Shown one piece after another: positions 1 through 5,283 of a DNA stretch of 5,591 nucleotides. How positions within the stretch are numbered: the first letter of the stretch is position 1; every line of letters begins with the position of its first letter. Location: positions 1 through 5,591 of the forward strand of contig DIVR01000066.1 of assembly GCA_002428325.1 (NCBI GenBank). Direction: 5' to 3'. Under the pieces are notes generated by a model. It was not told where the DNA came from. It made no database searches and was given only the letters and a program-made list of their open reading frames with translations. The position numbers and the translations under genes are program-made. The DNA is from a bacterium UBP4_UBA6127 (GTDB taxonomy: Bacteria; UBP4; UBA4092).

Positions 1-372
1 CGTTGCCCCAGGAGGTTCTTTTTGAGAATGGCTTACAGACCCAGCCTTTTTATTTTCCTCATCAGGGGGAAGCACCGCTTTTCCTGATTGAAGTTTCTTA
101 AAAATGATTTGCATCTCTTCGGTCGGGAATCTCAGCCCATCCACCGGGTCAAGAAATCCCACCACTTCATATTCCAAATCAGTCAGGAATCGTTCCATGA
201 AATGGGATAAATCATTACTCTCAGTCCAGTAAGTTTCGCCGGAACCTTCCTTGATAATGGGGTAAGAAATAATGTCAAAAATATCCCCATGGATAAAAAT
301 CAGGTTCTTTAAGGGAGTAAATCGGGATAATTCTCTCAGCCACCGGGGGCTGTCTTCTCCAATATAGATCAT
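1..372 (-). CDS. Partial unidentified protein; N-terminal part, possibly of an AAA+ type ATPase
   Basis: The frame opens at an ATG (370-372) and stays open for 124 codons to the window edge, so only the N-terminus is visible. The start is supported by AGAGGA seven bases upstream and by an ATGA overlap with the stop of the preceding gene, implying translational coupling. Visible residues start MIYIGEDSPRWLREL, continue with a hydrophobic strand NLIFIHGDIFDII (residues 27-39), then an acidic helix and YEVVGFLDPVDGLRF (residues 70-84), and end in a lysine-, proline- and glutamate-rich linker from about residue 97. A strand-helix-strand fold followed by a charged linker is typical of degenerate N-terminal domains ahead of an AAA+ module, and the 'VVGFLDPVDGL' stretch feels familiar from such ATPases. 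That is inference: no Walker A, Walker B or arginine finger is in the window. It could equally be an unrelated small alpha/beta protein. The reading frame itself is well supported. Confidence 0.7.
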   Translation of the reverse strand, partial: MIYIGEDSPRWLRELSRFTPLKNLIFIHGDIFDIISYPIIKEGSGETYWTESNDLSHFMERFLTDLEYEVVGFLDPVDGLRFPTEEMQIIFKKLQSGKAVLPPDEENKKAGSVSHSQKEPPGAT

Positions 373-1631
373 GTAAGCTTCCTCTTCTCAGGTTCATTCT
401 GGAAGGAGGCTCTTTCCTGTTCATCCGCCAGGATTTCATCGGCAGATTCCAGCGCTACCACCGGGATAGACTCTTCGGGAACATCTCTCTCCATATTTAG
501 ATTGCAGCTGAATCCTTGTTTGGTCAGCCGATGAACAAGCTCAGGGATATCCTGGCACCATTTATCTTCCTGCTTCCGGAAATGAGCCAGTTCACGGCTG
601 GATAATAAAGCCTCCGGCCGGCCTGAGACATGGGCCACTTCAAAGGCAATTTTGTCATTTCGCTGAATATTAACCGTCAGTCTTTCTCCGCCGGGAATCT
701 TAAAAGAGGCCTGCATTTGAGCCTCCATCATATCTTCAGGAAATTCCGCCAGGCTCTCATAACCCATTTCATTGAGATGGGAAACCAGGGCTTCAGACAG
801 GACTTTACGGCGGGCTCCCACTTCCAGTTCTTTCTCCACAGACGCTTTGACTTCTTTGAATTTCTTCTCCAGGACATCCAGGGAGGCAATATCAATAAAC
901 CGGCTGCCTATCAGTTTTAATATGTTATTTTTCAGGGATTCCAGTTCCTTATGATTCTCTTTATTCTGGCTTAACTGGACATAGGCCATTAACTCCTGAT
1001 AAATCCCTTCCACTCTTTCGAAGAGTTCATCCCGGTTTTTCTCTTTGTAACTCAAGGAAGACATATAACTTTCCAGGGTCCGCAGAAGGGTCTCCCGGAA
1101 GGAAACAGCTTCTTCCATGGACAAACCTGTTTTACTATGAAGTTTTTTATCAAGCTGTTTATGGCGTTCCACCAATCGGAGATAAGGAGAATCGGCATAT
1201 TTGCGGAAGGGTTCTGGCATTTCTTCCAAAAGAGAGGCAATCTCAGCCATCAGAGCCTGTACCTTTTCCTGTTCTTCTTTCCGGAGTTTTTCGGTCACAT
1301 ACCCTTTGGCTTTTTGGCTGGGTCCATTGGAAGGGCCGGCTTCTCCAGTGGCGGCAGCGCTTACATTCAACTCTGCTTCAGCTAACTTTTTGATAGCCTC
1401 CGAAAGCTGGGCATAGACCCCCCGCATCTCAGCCATCTCTTCACTTTGTTTTTTCTGGTATTTTGCCCACTTGGCGACATTGTTATGATACTGTTTAATT
1501 TCATCTTTGGCCTTATTGACACTGGCTTCCACCAGTTCTTTGACCGTCAGGCTTCCCCCCTGGGCCGCCATCCCGAATCCTGCCATATGCATGGCTTCAA
1601 AAGCTATCACTATGACGAGTTGACCGCTCAT
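369..1631 (-). CDS. Coiled-coil protein with a C-terminal alpha/beta domain, function unknown
   Basis: This 420-residue protein matches no family I can name with confidence. Residues 4-23 (QLVIVIAFEAMHMAGFGMAA) form a weakly hydrophobic helix, too polar for a clear membrane anchor. Residues 28-90 and 110-270 are long, highly charged helices with heptad-like spacing, separated by a Gly/Ser/Ala/Pro hinge at about 92-108, so coiled-coil or elongated helical structure is expected. Residues 275-380 look like a compact domain: helix (RKVLSEALVSHLNEMGY), beta hairpin (MQASFKIPGGERLTVNI then DKIAFEVAHV), and helix with KWCQDIPELVHRLTKQGF. The tail is acidic and probably disordered. There is no signal peptide. 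The start chosen is the ATG at 1629-1631, which has AAAGGA nine bases upstream; a TTG nine bases further out would abut that site. It is the first gene of an operon, overlapping the next gene by ATGA. I infer a structural or adaptor subunit for the partner protein, perhaps an ATPase. Confidence 0.85.
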   Translation of the reverse strand: MSGQLVIVIAFEAMHMAGFGMAAQGGSLTVKELVEASVNKAKDEIKQYHNNVAKWAKYQKKQSEEMAEMRGVYAQLSEAIKKLAEAELNVSAAATGEAGPSNGPSQKAKGYVTEKLRKEEQEKVQALMAEIASLLEEMPEPFRKYADSPYLRLVERHKQLDKKLHSKTGLSMEEAVSFRETLLRTLESYMSSLSYKEKNRDELFERVEGIYQELMAYVQLSQNKENHKELESLKNNILKLIGSRFIDIASLDVLEKKFKEVKASVEKELEVGARRKVLSEALVSHLNEMGYESLAEFPEDMMEAQMQASFKIPGGERLTVNIQRNDKIAFEVAHVSGRPEALLSSRELAHFRKQEDKWCQDIPELVHRLTKQGFSCNLNMERDVPEESIPVVALESADEILADEQERASFQNEPEKRKLT

Positions 1632-1640
1632 AAGAACCAA

Positions 1641-1646
1641 TCCTTT
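1641..1646 (-). promoter_or_regulatory. Ribosome binding site that fixes the start of the coiled-coil gene
   Basis: On the minus strand AAAGGA lies nine bases before the ATG at 1631. The alternative TTG at 1638-1640 begins two bases from the site, in effect with no spacer, so the ATG is the better start and the protein is 420 rather than 423 residues long. Confidence 0.7.
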
Positions 1647-1662
1647 CCGACCTGGCTCTAAC

Positions 1663-1685
1663 TGGACCCTTTTATTATGGGTCCA
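1663..1685 (-). repeat. Perfect 7-bp inverted repeat in the leader of the coiled-coil operon
   Basis: TGGACCC (1663-1669) and GGGTCCA (1679-1685) are perfect inverted arms around a nine-base A/T loop. The element sits about 32 bases before the start codon and downstream of the proposed promoter, so it could be an RNA hairpin in the leader or a repressor operator. No U-tract follows directly, so it is not an intrinsic terminator. Confidence 0.45.
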
Positions 1686-1734
1686 TTTCTGCCTGCAGGG
1701 AAGCTACTCCCCGACTCTCCTTCTTTTCCCTCAC

Positions 1735-1763
1735 AAACTATCATGGAGCCCTTGGACTGTCAA
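1735..1763 (-). promoter_or_regulatory. Probable sigma-70 type promoter of the coiled-coil operon
   Basis: A perfect -35 hexamer TTGACA (1758-1763, read on the minus strand) is followed after 17 bases by TAGTTT (1735-1740). That -10 keeps the important first T-A and last T but is otherwise poor. The predicted transcript start near 1728 gives a leader of about 95 bases containing the TGGACCC hairpin. It lies in the gap between the fmdB-like gene's terminator and the coiled-coil gene, where a promoter is needed. The remaining stretch 1764-1857 shows nothing else. Confidence 0.45.
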
Positions 1764-1857
1764 GAGAATTAGATGCTTACCATTACATCAGTTCCATTCT
1801 TTTTCCCGGATTAAACTTATTATTAGCCATTAGAGACTTCCCCCCGGTTTGCGGCCC

Positions 1858-1893
1858 AAAAAAAAGGCTGCCTGATTCACTCAGACAGCCTTT
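1858..1893 (-). terminator. Rho-independent terminator of the FmdB-type gene
   Basis: Arms AAAGGCTG (1863-1870) and CAGCCTTT (1886-1893) pair perfectly. After one mismatch the stem continues with CTGA/TCAG and closes a five-base loop. Read on the minus strand the stem runs into eight consecutive T residues. It begins 23 bases after the stop codon at 1917. A T-rich run at 1898-1904 on the other side gives weak bidirectional potential, though no plus-strand gene needs it. Confidence 0.9.
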
Positions 1894-1916
1894 ATGATTT
1901 TTTTAAATTATTCGGG

Positions 1917-2177
1917 TTATTTGGCCGAAGGGCAGGACTTATTATCCTTACAGGAACCGCATTTCTCTGCCTGGGCTTTTTGCTTATATTCACTGCTTCG
2001 CCCATAATCATTGATATAGAACCCTGACCCTTTGAAAATCAGACCCGCTCCACCGCTAATGAGCCGTTCGACTTTTCCTTTACATTCAGGACATTTCTTC
2101 AGGGGTTCTTCTGACATTGATTGAAATGCTTCAAATACTTTTTCACACTTGGCGCAATAATACTCATAAGTCGGCAT
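1917..2177 (-). CDS. FmdB-family zinc-ribbon protein
   Basis: This 86-residue protein starts MPTYEYYC, the hallmark opening of the FmdB/CxxC_CxxC_SSSS putative regulatory family. Two CxxC knuckles (C8-C11 and C29-C32) should bind one zinc ion. They are followed by ERLISGGAGLIFKGSGFYINDY (residues 37-58), the conserved glycine-rich segment of the family. The biochemical role is not established; the name comes from a protein near a formamidase gene, and a nucleic-acid-binding or regulatory role is usually assumed. The tail carries further cysteines (C73, C76, C82), so a second metal site is possible. The ATG at 2177 has a GAGGTG site eight bases upstream. It is monocistronic: groEL's terminator lies before it and its own terminator after it. 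The family assignment is firm and the function is not. Confidence 0.88.
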   Translation of the reverse strand: MPTYEYYCAKCEKVFEAFQSMSEEPLKKCPECKGKVERLISGGAGLIFKGSGFYINDYGRSSEYKQKAQAEKCGSCKDNKSCPSAK

Positions 2178-2229
2178 TCTTTTTACACCTCACTAATTCT
2201 TACTATTTTACCACTATTTCTCCTCAGAA

Positions 2230-2242
2230 GGGTATTTTACCC
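2230..2242. repeat. Short inverted repeat upstream of the FmdB-type gene
   Basis: GGGTA (2230-2234), a TTT loop and TACCC (2238-2242) form a perfect 5-bp hairpin or operator-like palindrome about 55 bases before the start codon at 2177. Its layout (5-bp arms, TTT centre) is the same as the palindrome at 2286-2298. Confidence 0.3.
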
Positions 2243-2285
2243 CCTCCTTTATCCTGAATTATTTGCAAAAAATATGCCAGATAAA

Positions 2286-2298
2286 GGTCATTTTGACC
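2286..2298. repeat. Palindrome GGTCA-TTT-TGACC
   Basis: Perfect 5-bp arms around TTT, about 110 bases before the FmdB-type start. The central eleven bases, GTCATTTTGAC, recur exactly at 4820-4830 in the gap between the HD gene and groES. It looks like a binding site for a dimeric regulator. On the minus strand it contains GGTCAAA, the half-site of the CtsR heat-shock repressor, but without the tandem second copy that CtsR needs. Confidence 0.35.
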
Positions 2299-2316
2299 CC
2301 CTGCTGAACCCCTGTC

Positions 2317-2334
2317 TTTTGACGGCTGTCAAAA
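2317..2334. repeat. Inverted repeat TTTTGAC-N4-GTCAAAA
   Basis: Perfect 7-bp arms (2317-2323 and 2328-2334) around GGCT, in the gap between the groEL terminator and the FmdB-type gene. The right arm also supplies a perfect minus-strand -35 hexamer TTGACA (2327-2332), but the bases 16-18 downstream do not resemble a -10 box, so I do not call a promoter. The rest of the 2178-2463 gap shows no gene. Confidence 0.4.
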
Positions 2335-2463
2335 TAACGTAGGGAGTGATCCTTATGGCTCGCCTGTATTTTGTCTAATATCGTAAATATCCCCATTACT
2401 GAAGATCCCATTTGCTGGGTCCAATTCACTTTTAAGCAATCATATCATTTTCTGGCAGAAACT

Positions 2464-2498
2464 AAAAAAGGGATGGAGCTGGAAAGCTCCATCCCTTT
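2464..2498 (-). terminator. Strong rho-independent terminator of the groESL operon
   Basis: Arms AAAGGGATGGAGCT (2467-2480) and its perfect complement (2485-2498) form a 14-bp stem closed by a four-base loop. On the minus strand the stem leads into a run of six T residues. It begins 31 bases after the groEL stop codon. There is no T-run on the plus side, so it acts in the groEL direction. Confidence 0.95.
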
Positions 2499-2529
2499 AA
2501 AAAGAGAACTTCGTTTTGAGAACGAAGGA

Positions 2530-4164
2530 TTAATACATATCACCGCCGTAGCCGCCGGGGCCGCCTGCGGGCATTGCCGGTTTATCTTTTTCCGGGATAT
2601 CCGCCACGAGGCATTCGGTGGTCAGCAACAGGCTGGCAATGGAAGCTGCATTCTGCAGGGCAGAACGGGAGACCTTGGTCGGGTCAATAACCCCGGCTTC
2701 CACCATATCTTCATAGACGTTGGTGGCAATGTTGAAGCCTTCGGTGCCTGTTTTGGCTTTGACTTCCTGAACGATGACAGAACCTTCCAGGCCGGCATTG
2801 GCTGCCAGCTGGCGGAGGGGTTCTTCAAGGGCGCGAAGAATGATTTCAGAACCCACTTTTTCATCGCCTTTGAGTTTCATCTTTTCAACAGCGGCCAAGG
2901 TACGGATAAAGGCCACGCCGCCCCCCGGGACGATACCTTCTTCCACGGCTGCGCGAACAGCATGGAGAGCATCTTCCACTCGGGCTTTCTTTTCTTTCAT
3001 TTCGGATTCAGTGGATGCGCCGACATTGATAACAGCCACGCCGCCTGCCAGTTTGGCAAGACGTTCCTGGAGTTTTTCACGGTCATAATCAGATTTGGTT
3101 TCTTCAATCTGGGCGCGGATCTGGGCAATACGGGCTTCGATATCCGCTTTTTTGCCAGAACCTTGAACGATGGTGGTGTTATCTTTGTCGATCTTGACCT
3201 GTTTGGCACGGCCGAGGTCTTCCAGGACCACACCTTCGAGTTTCAGTCCGAGGTCTTCGCTGATGAATCGGCCGCCGGTCAGGATGGCAATATCTTCCAT
3301 CATGGCTTTGCGTCGATCACCAAACCCGGGGGCTTTCACTGCGGCGACATTCAAGGTGCCGCGAATCTTATTGACCACCAGGGTGGCGAGGGCTTCGCCT
3401 TCGACTTCTTCAGCAATAATCATCATCGGCCGGCCCCGCTGGGCAACTTTTTCCAGAACCGGGAGCAGGTCTTTCATTGCGGAGATTTTCTTTTCAAAAA
3501 TCAGGATGTAAGCGTCTTCGAGGACGGCTTCCATCTTGTCAGGATTGGTCACAAAGTAAGGAGAGGTATATCCACGGTCAAACTGCATCCCTTCCACGAC
3601 TTCCAGGGTGGTTTCCCGGGATTTGGCTTCTTCAACGGTGATAACACCATCTTTGCCGACTTTTTCCATGGCATCGGAAATCAGGTTTCCGATATCATCA
3701 TCATTGTTGGCGGAAATGGTAGCTACCTGGGCAATTTCTTTTTTGCCTTTGGTAGGGATGGAGATTTTTCGGAGTTCATCCACCACGGTATCCACGGCTT
3801 TGTCGATACCCCGTTTGAGGGCCATCGGGTTGGCGCCGGCGGTCACATTCTTCATACCTTCACGGTAAATGGCCTGGGCCAAAATGGTGGCGGTAGTGGT
3901 CCCATCACCAGCGGTATCAGAAGTCTTGGAAGCGACTTCTTTCACCATCTGGGCGCCCATATCTTCAAATGAATCTTCCAGTTCGATTTCTTTAGCAACA
4001 GTCACACCGTCTTTGGTAACTGTCGGAGAACCGAATTTTTTATCCAGAACTACTACACGGCCTTTGGGCCCGAGGGTGACTTTCACGGCATTTGCCAGTT
4101 TATCCACACCCCGAAGCAGAGCCCGGCGGGCTTCATCGCTATAAAGTAATTGTTTCGCTGCCAT
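2530..4164 (-). CDS. groL: Chaperonin GroEL (Hsp60, 60 kDa subunit)
   Basis: GroEL is the double-ring cytoplasmic ATPase that encloses unfolded proteins together with GroES and lets them fold. At 544 residues the protein is full length. Visible features include the N-terminal equatorial segment with LGPKGR (residues 31-36), the ATP-binding GDGTTTAT (86-93, containing catalytic Asp87), the apical region with VKAPGFGDRR (276-285), the second equatorial Asp398 in RVEDAL, and the family signature AAVEEGIVPGGG (405-416). The ATG at 4164 follows an AGGAGG site at ten bases. The tail ends PAGGPGGYGGDMY, glycine-rich but without the repeated GGM motif of the Escherichia coli protein. It is co-transcribed with groES, whose stop lies 38 bases upstream. 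Long open frames on the opposite strand are shadows of its codon bias. No truncation or frameshift is visible. Confidence 0.99.
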   Translation of the reverse strand: MAAKQLLYSDEARRALLRGVDKLANAVKVTLGPKGRVVVLDKKFGSPTVTKDGVTVAKEIELEDSFEDMGAQMVKEVASKTSDTAGDGTTTATILAQAIYREGMKNVTAGANPMALKRGIDKAVDTVVDELRKISIPTKGKKEIAQVATISANNDDDIGNLISDAMEKVGKDGVITVEEAKSRETTLEVVEGMQFDRGYTSPYFVTNPDKMEAVLEDAYILIFEKKISAMKDLLPVLEKVAQRGRPMMIIAEEVEGEALATLVVNKIRGTLNVAAVKAPGFGDRRKAMMEDIAILTGGRFISEDLGLKLEGVVLEDLGRAKQVKIDKDNTTIVQGSGKKADIEARIAQIRAQIEETKSDYDREKLQERLAKLAGGVAVINVGASTESEMKEKKARVEDALHAVRAAVEEGIVPGGGVAFIRTLAAVEKMKLKGDEKVGSEIILRALEEPLRQLAANAGLEGSVIVQEVKAKTGTEGFNIATNVYEDMVEAGVIDPTKVSRSALQNAASIASLLLTTECLVADIPEKDKPAMPAGGPGGYGGDMY

Positions 4165-4202
4165 ATATTTATTTCCTCCTGTAATCTTTTTAAGTTAATT
4201 AG

Positions 4203-4490
4203 TTACTCGATAATTCCTAAGATTTCTTCTTCCCGCATGATTAATAATTCCTGGTCATCGATTTTGATTTCGTTGCCGGAATATTTACCAAACAGGACTT
4301 TCTCGCCTTTTTTCACATCCATCGGGATGATTTTGCCGTTTTCATCTTTACGGCCGGTCCCGACAGCTTCAACGATACCCTGCTGGGGTTTTTCTTTAGC
4401 GGTTTCGGGAATGATGATTCCGCCTTTGCTTTTTTCTTCTTCCTTAATCCGTTTCACAATGATTCTGTCACCAAGTGGTCTGATTTTCAT
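4203..4490 (-). CDS. groS: Co-chaperonin GroES (Hsp10)
   Basis: GroES forms the seven-membered lid that caps the GroEL ring and triggers substrate enclosure. The 95-residue length is normal for the family. The N-terminal beta strand KIRPLGDRIIVKR (residues 2-14) is diagnostic. The mobile loop spans about 16-37, with the GroEL-contacting hydrophobic triplet III at 25-27 (GGIIIPETAKEKPQQG). EAVGTG (41-46), VKKGEKVLFGKYSG (59-72) and the closing EILGIIE complete the fold. The ATG at 4490 has AAAGGAG upstream with an eleven-base gap to the start codon; a small GAGT/ACTC repeat lies between the two. It is the first gene of the groESL operon. No CIRCE element (TTAGCACTC-N9-GAGTGCTAA) is seen in the 360 bases upstream. 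Confidence 0.98.
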   Translation of the reverse strand: MKIRPLGDRIIVKRIKEEEKSKGGIIIPETAKEKPQQGIVEAVGTGRKDENGKIIPMDVKKGEKVLFGKYSGNEIKIDDQELLIMREEEILGIIE

Positions 4491-4578
4491 AGAGTGAGAC
4501 TCCTTTCGTTACTTATTGGGTATTGGGATTTATGTTCGATTGAGTAAAATCTTTTTAGAAATTGAAATCAGTATTCAT

Positions 4579-4607
4579 TTTATCCGATAACGAAAGTTTT
4601 TTGTCTG
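4579..4607 (-). promoter_or_regulatory. Weak candidate promoter close to groES
   Basis: CAGACA (4602-4607, minus strand) and GATAAA (4579-4584) are 17 bases apart and each matches the sigma-70 consensus at four of six positions. It would give a leader of about 80 bases. The candidate at 4756-4784 is an alternative, and the two could both be used. Confidence 0.25.
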
Positions 4608-4608
4608 T

Positions 4609-4619
4609 TCACCTCCTTT
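4609..4619 (-). promoter_or_regulatory. Orphan full-length Shine-Dalgarno match in the groES leader
   Basis: On the minus strand AAAGGAGGTGA is complementary to the 3' end of bacterial 16S rRNA over eleven bases. No ATG, GTG or TTG lies at a normal distance downstream. The nearest ATG (4576-4578) is 30 bases away and opens only a seven-residue frame (MNTDFNF). A small hairpin TGGAA/TTCCA (4624-4639) lies just upstream. It may be a leader regulatory site, the remnant of a lost gene start, or chance. Confidence 0.4.
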
Positions 4620-4651
4620 TATCTGGAAATCTGATTCCAACCATATTATTT

Positions 4652-4673
4652 GCGTTAGACGCTAGTATATACT
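4652..4673. repeat. Two adjacent small palindromes upstream of groES
   Basis: GCGT-TAG-ACGC (4652-4662) is followed after one base by the perfect ten-base palindrome AGTATATACT (4664-4673). They sit between the two candidate groES promoters, where an operator for a heat-shock repressor could lie, but they do not match CIRCE or a tandem CtsR site. Confidence 0.3.
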
Positions 4674-4755
4674 GCATTAGTCATGCCAAGTTCATCAGGA
4701 GCTGCGATATATACACTTATCTTTATTATTATCAGTATTCTATAAAATATGCAGT

Positions 4756-4784
4756 AATTTATACTTTTTTACTGGCAAAATCAA
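4756..4784 (-). promoter_or_regulatory. Candidate distal promoter of groESL
   Basis: TTGATT (4779-4784, minus strand) and TAAATT (4756-4761) are separated by 17 bases; an overlapping TATAAA (4758-4763) gives a 15-base spacer. Each proposed hexamer matches consensus at four or more positions in a very AT-rich setting, where such matches are easy to find by chance. It would give a groES leader of about 260 bases. Confidence 0.3.
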
Positions 4785-4818
4785 CCCTGCCATTATGACA
4801 TATTAAAACGAATCAATT

Positions 4819-4831
4819 AGTCATTTTGACT
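4819..4831. repeat. Palindrome AGTCA-TTT-TGACT
   Basis: Perfect 5-bp arms around TTT, 20 bases downstream of the HD gene's stop codon. It shares its eleven-base core with the palindrome at 2286-2298 upstream of the FmdB-type gene. The minus-strand continuation is not U-rich enough for a terminator, so an operator-like site is the better guess. Confidence 0.35.
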
Positions 4832-4850
4832 TACTTTTTGGCAGATCAAT

Positions 4851-5273
4851 TCACTCTTTGAGCACATCCAAGGCAGGTTTATACCTATCTTCTATCCGGG
4901 AGATATCCTGGGGGGTTACTTTCTTCAATCTTCTTAAATCCATATTATGTTCCAGGTCTGCTAATTTCACTTTTCGGGCCAGGGGATTGGCTGCCAATCT
5001 TTTGATATAATCCACATAAGATTCCCCTTTTCTTCGGGTAATATGATTGATGGCAGATAATATCTCCTTAGAAAATCCTTCTTTATCCAGGGCTTCCAGG
5101 GTCCAGGCCGTATCTTCGATCACATCATGGAGGATGGCCACAATCCGGGATTCATGGGTGTCCATTTTCATCATCACATACAGAGGATGAAGAATATATG
5201 GTTCCCCTGACCGGTCTTTCTGGTTAAGATGGGCCTCAAAAGCTATCTTGATGGCCTTTTCCAAATCATCCAT
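4851..5273 (-). CDS. HD-domain phosphohydrolase, stand-alone RelA/SpoT-type alarmone hydrolase domain
   Basis: The 140-residue protein matches the hydrolase (HD) half of RelA/SpoT enzymes and their small stand-alone relatives, which remove the 3'-pyrophosphate from (p)ppGpp with Mn2+ in the cytoplasm. Visible metal-site and active-site motifs are RSGEPYILHP (21-30, metal His29), LHDVIEDT (48-55, the HD pair His49-Asp50 and the ED pair Glu53-Asp54) and KLADLEHNM (103-111, Asp106 and Asn110). In many relatives this last motif reads KLADRLHN; here the arginine and leucine are replaced by leucine and glutamate. No synthetase or regulatory domain follows. The ATG at 5273 has AAGGA 12 bases upstream, a slightly long spacing. 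The groESL operon follows after 360 bases on the same strand. The alarmone substrate is inferred from family; another nucleotide pyrophosphate is possible. Confidence 0.86.
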   Translation of the reverse strand: MDDLEKAIKIAFEAHLNQKDRSGEPYILHPLYVMMKMDTHESRIVAILHDVIEDTAWTLEALDKEGFSKEILSAINHITRRKGESYVDYIKRLAANPLARKVKLADLEHNMDLRRLKKVTPQDISRIEDRYKPALDVLKE

Positions 5274-5283
5274 AAATCAATAA

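Noticed and set aside
2304..2332. Promoter for the FmdB-type gene from the perfect TTGACA at 2327-2332
   Set aside because: The hexamer 17 bases downstream reads GTTCAG, and shifting by one base does not help. The TTGACA is better explained as part of the 2317-2334 inverted repeat.
2355..2378. Plus-strand seven-codon frame MARLYFV with AGGGAG upstream, resembling a leader peptide
   Set aside because: No plus-strand gene or attenuator follows, and the terminator downstream is oriented for groEL on the other strand. A chance match is likely.
2371..3972. 533-codon plus-strand open frame antisense to groEL, with other long frames in the same stretch
   Set aside because: Its translation is rich in Phe, Gly and His, as expected from reading groEL codons backwards, and it has no domain or ribosome site. 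Long antisense frames over groEL are a common codon-bias artefact.
4491..4503. GAGT/ACTC repeat before groES as half of a CIRCE element
   Set aside because: Only GAGTG matches the right half-site; the TTAGCACTC half and the nine-base spacing are absent.
4773..4795. GGCA/TGCC hairpin between the HD gene and groES as a possible terminator
   Set aside because: The stem is only four or five base pairs with a long loop, and the minus strand continues with A residues rather than a T-run.
4562..4798. 78-codon plus-strand frame in the groES upstream region
   Set aside because: It begins at a TTG without a ribosome site, covers AT-rich intergenic DNA and shows no recognisable motif.
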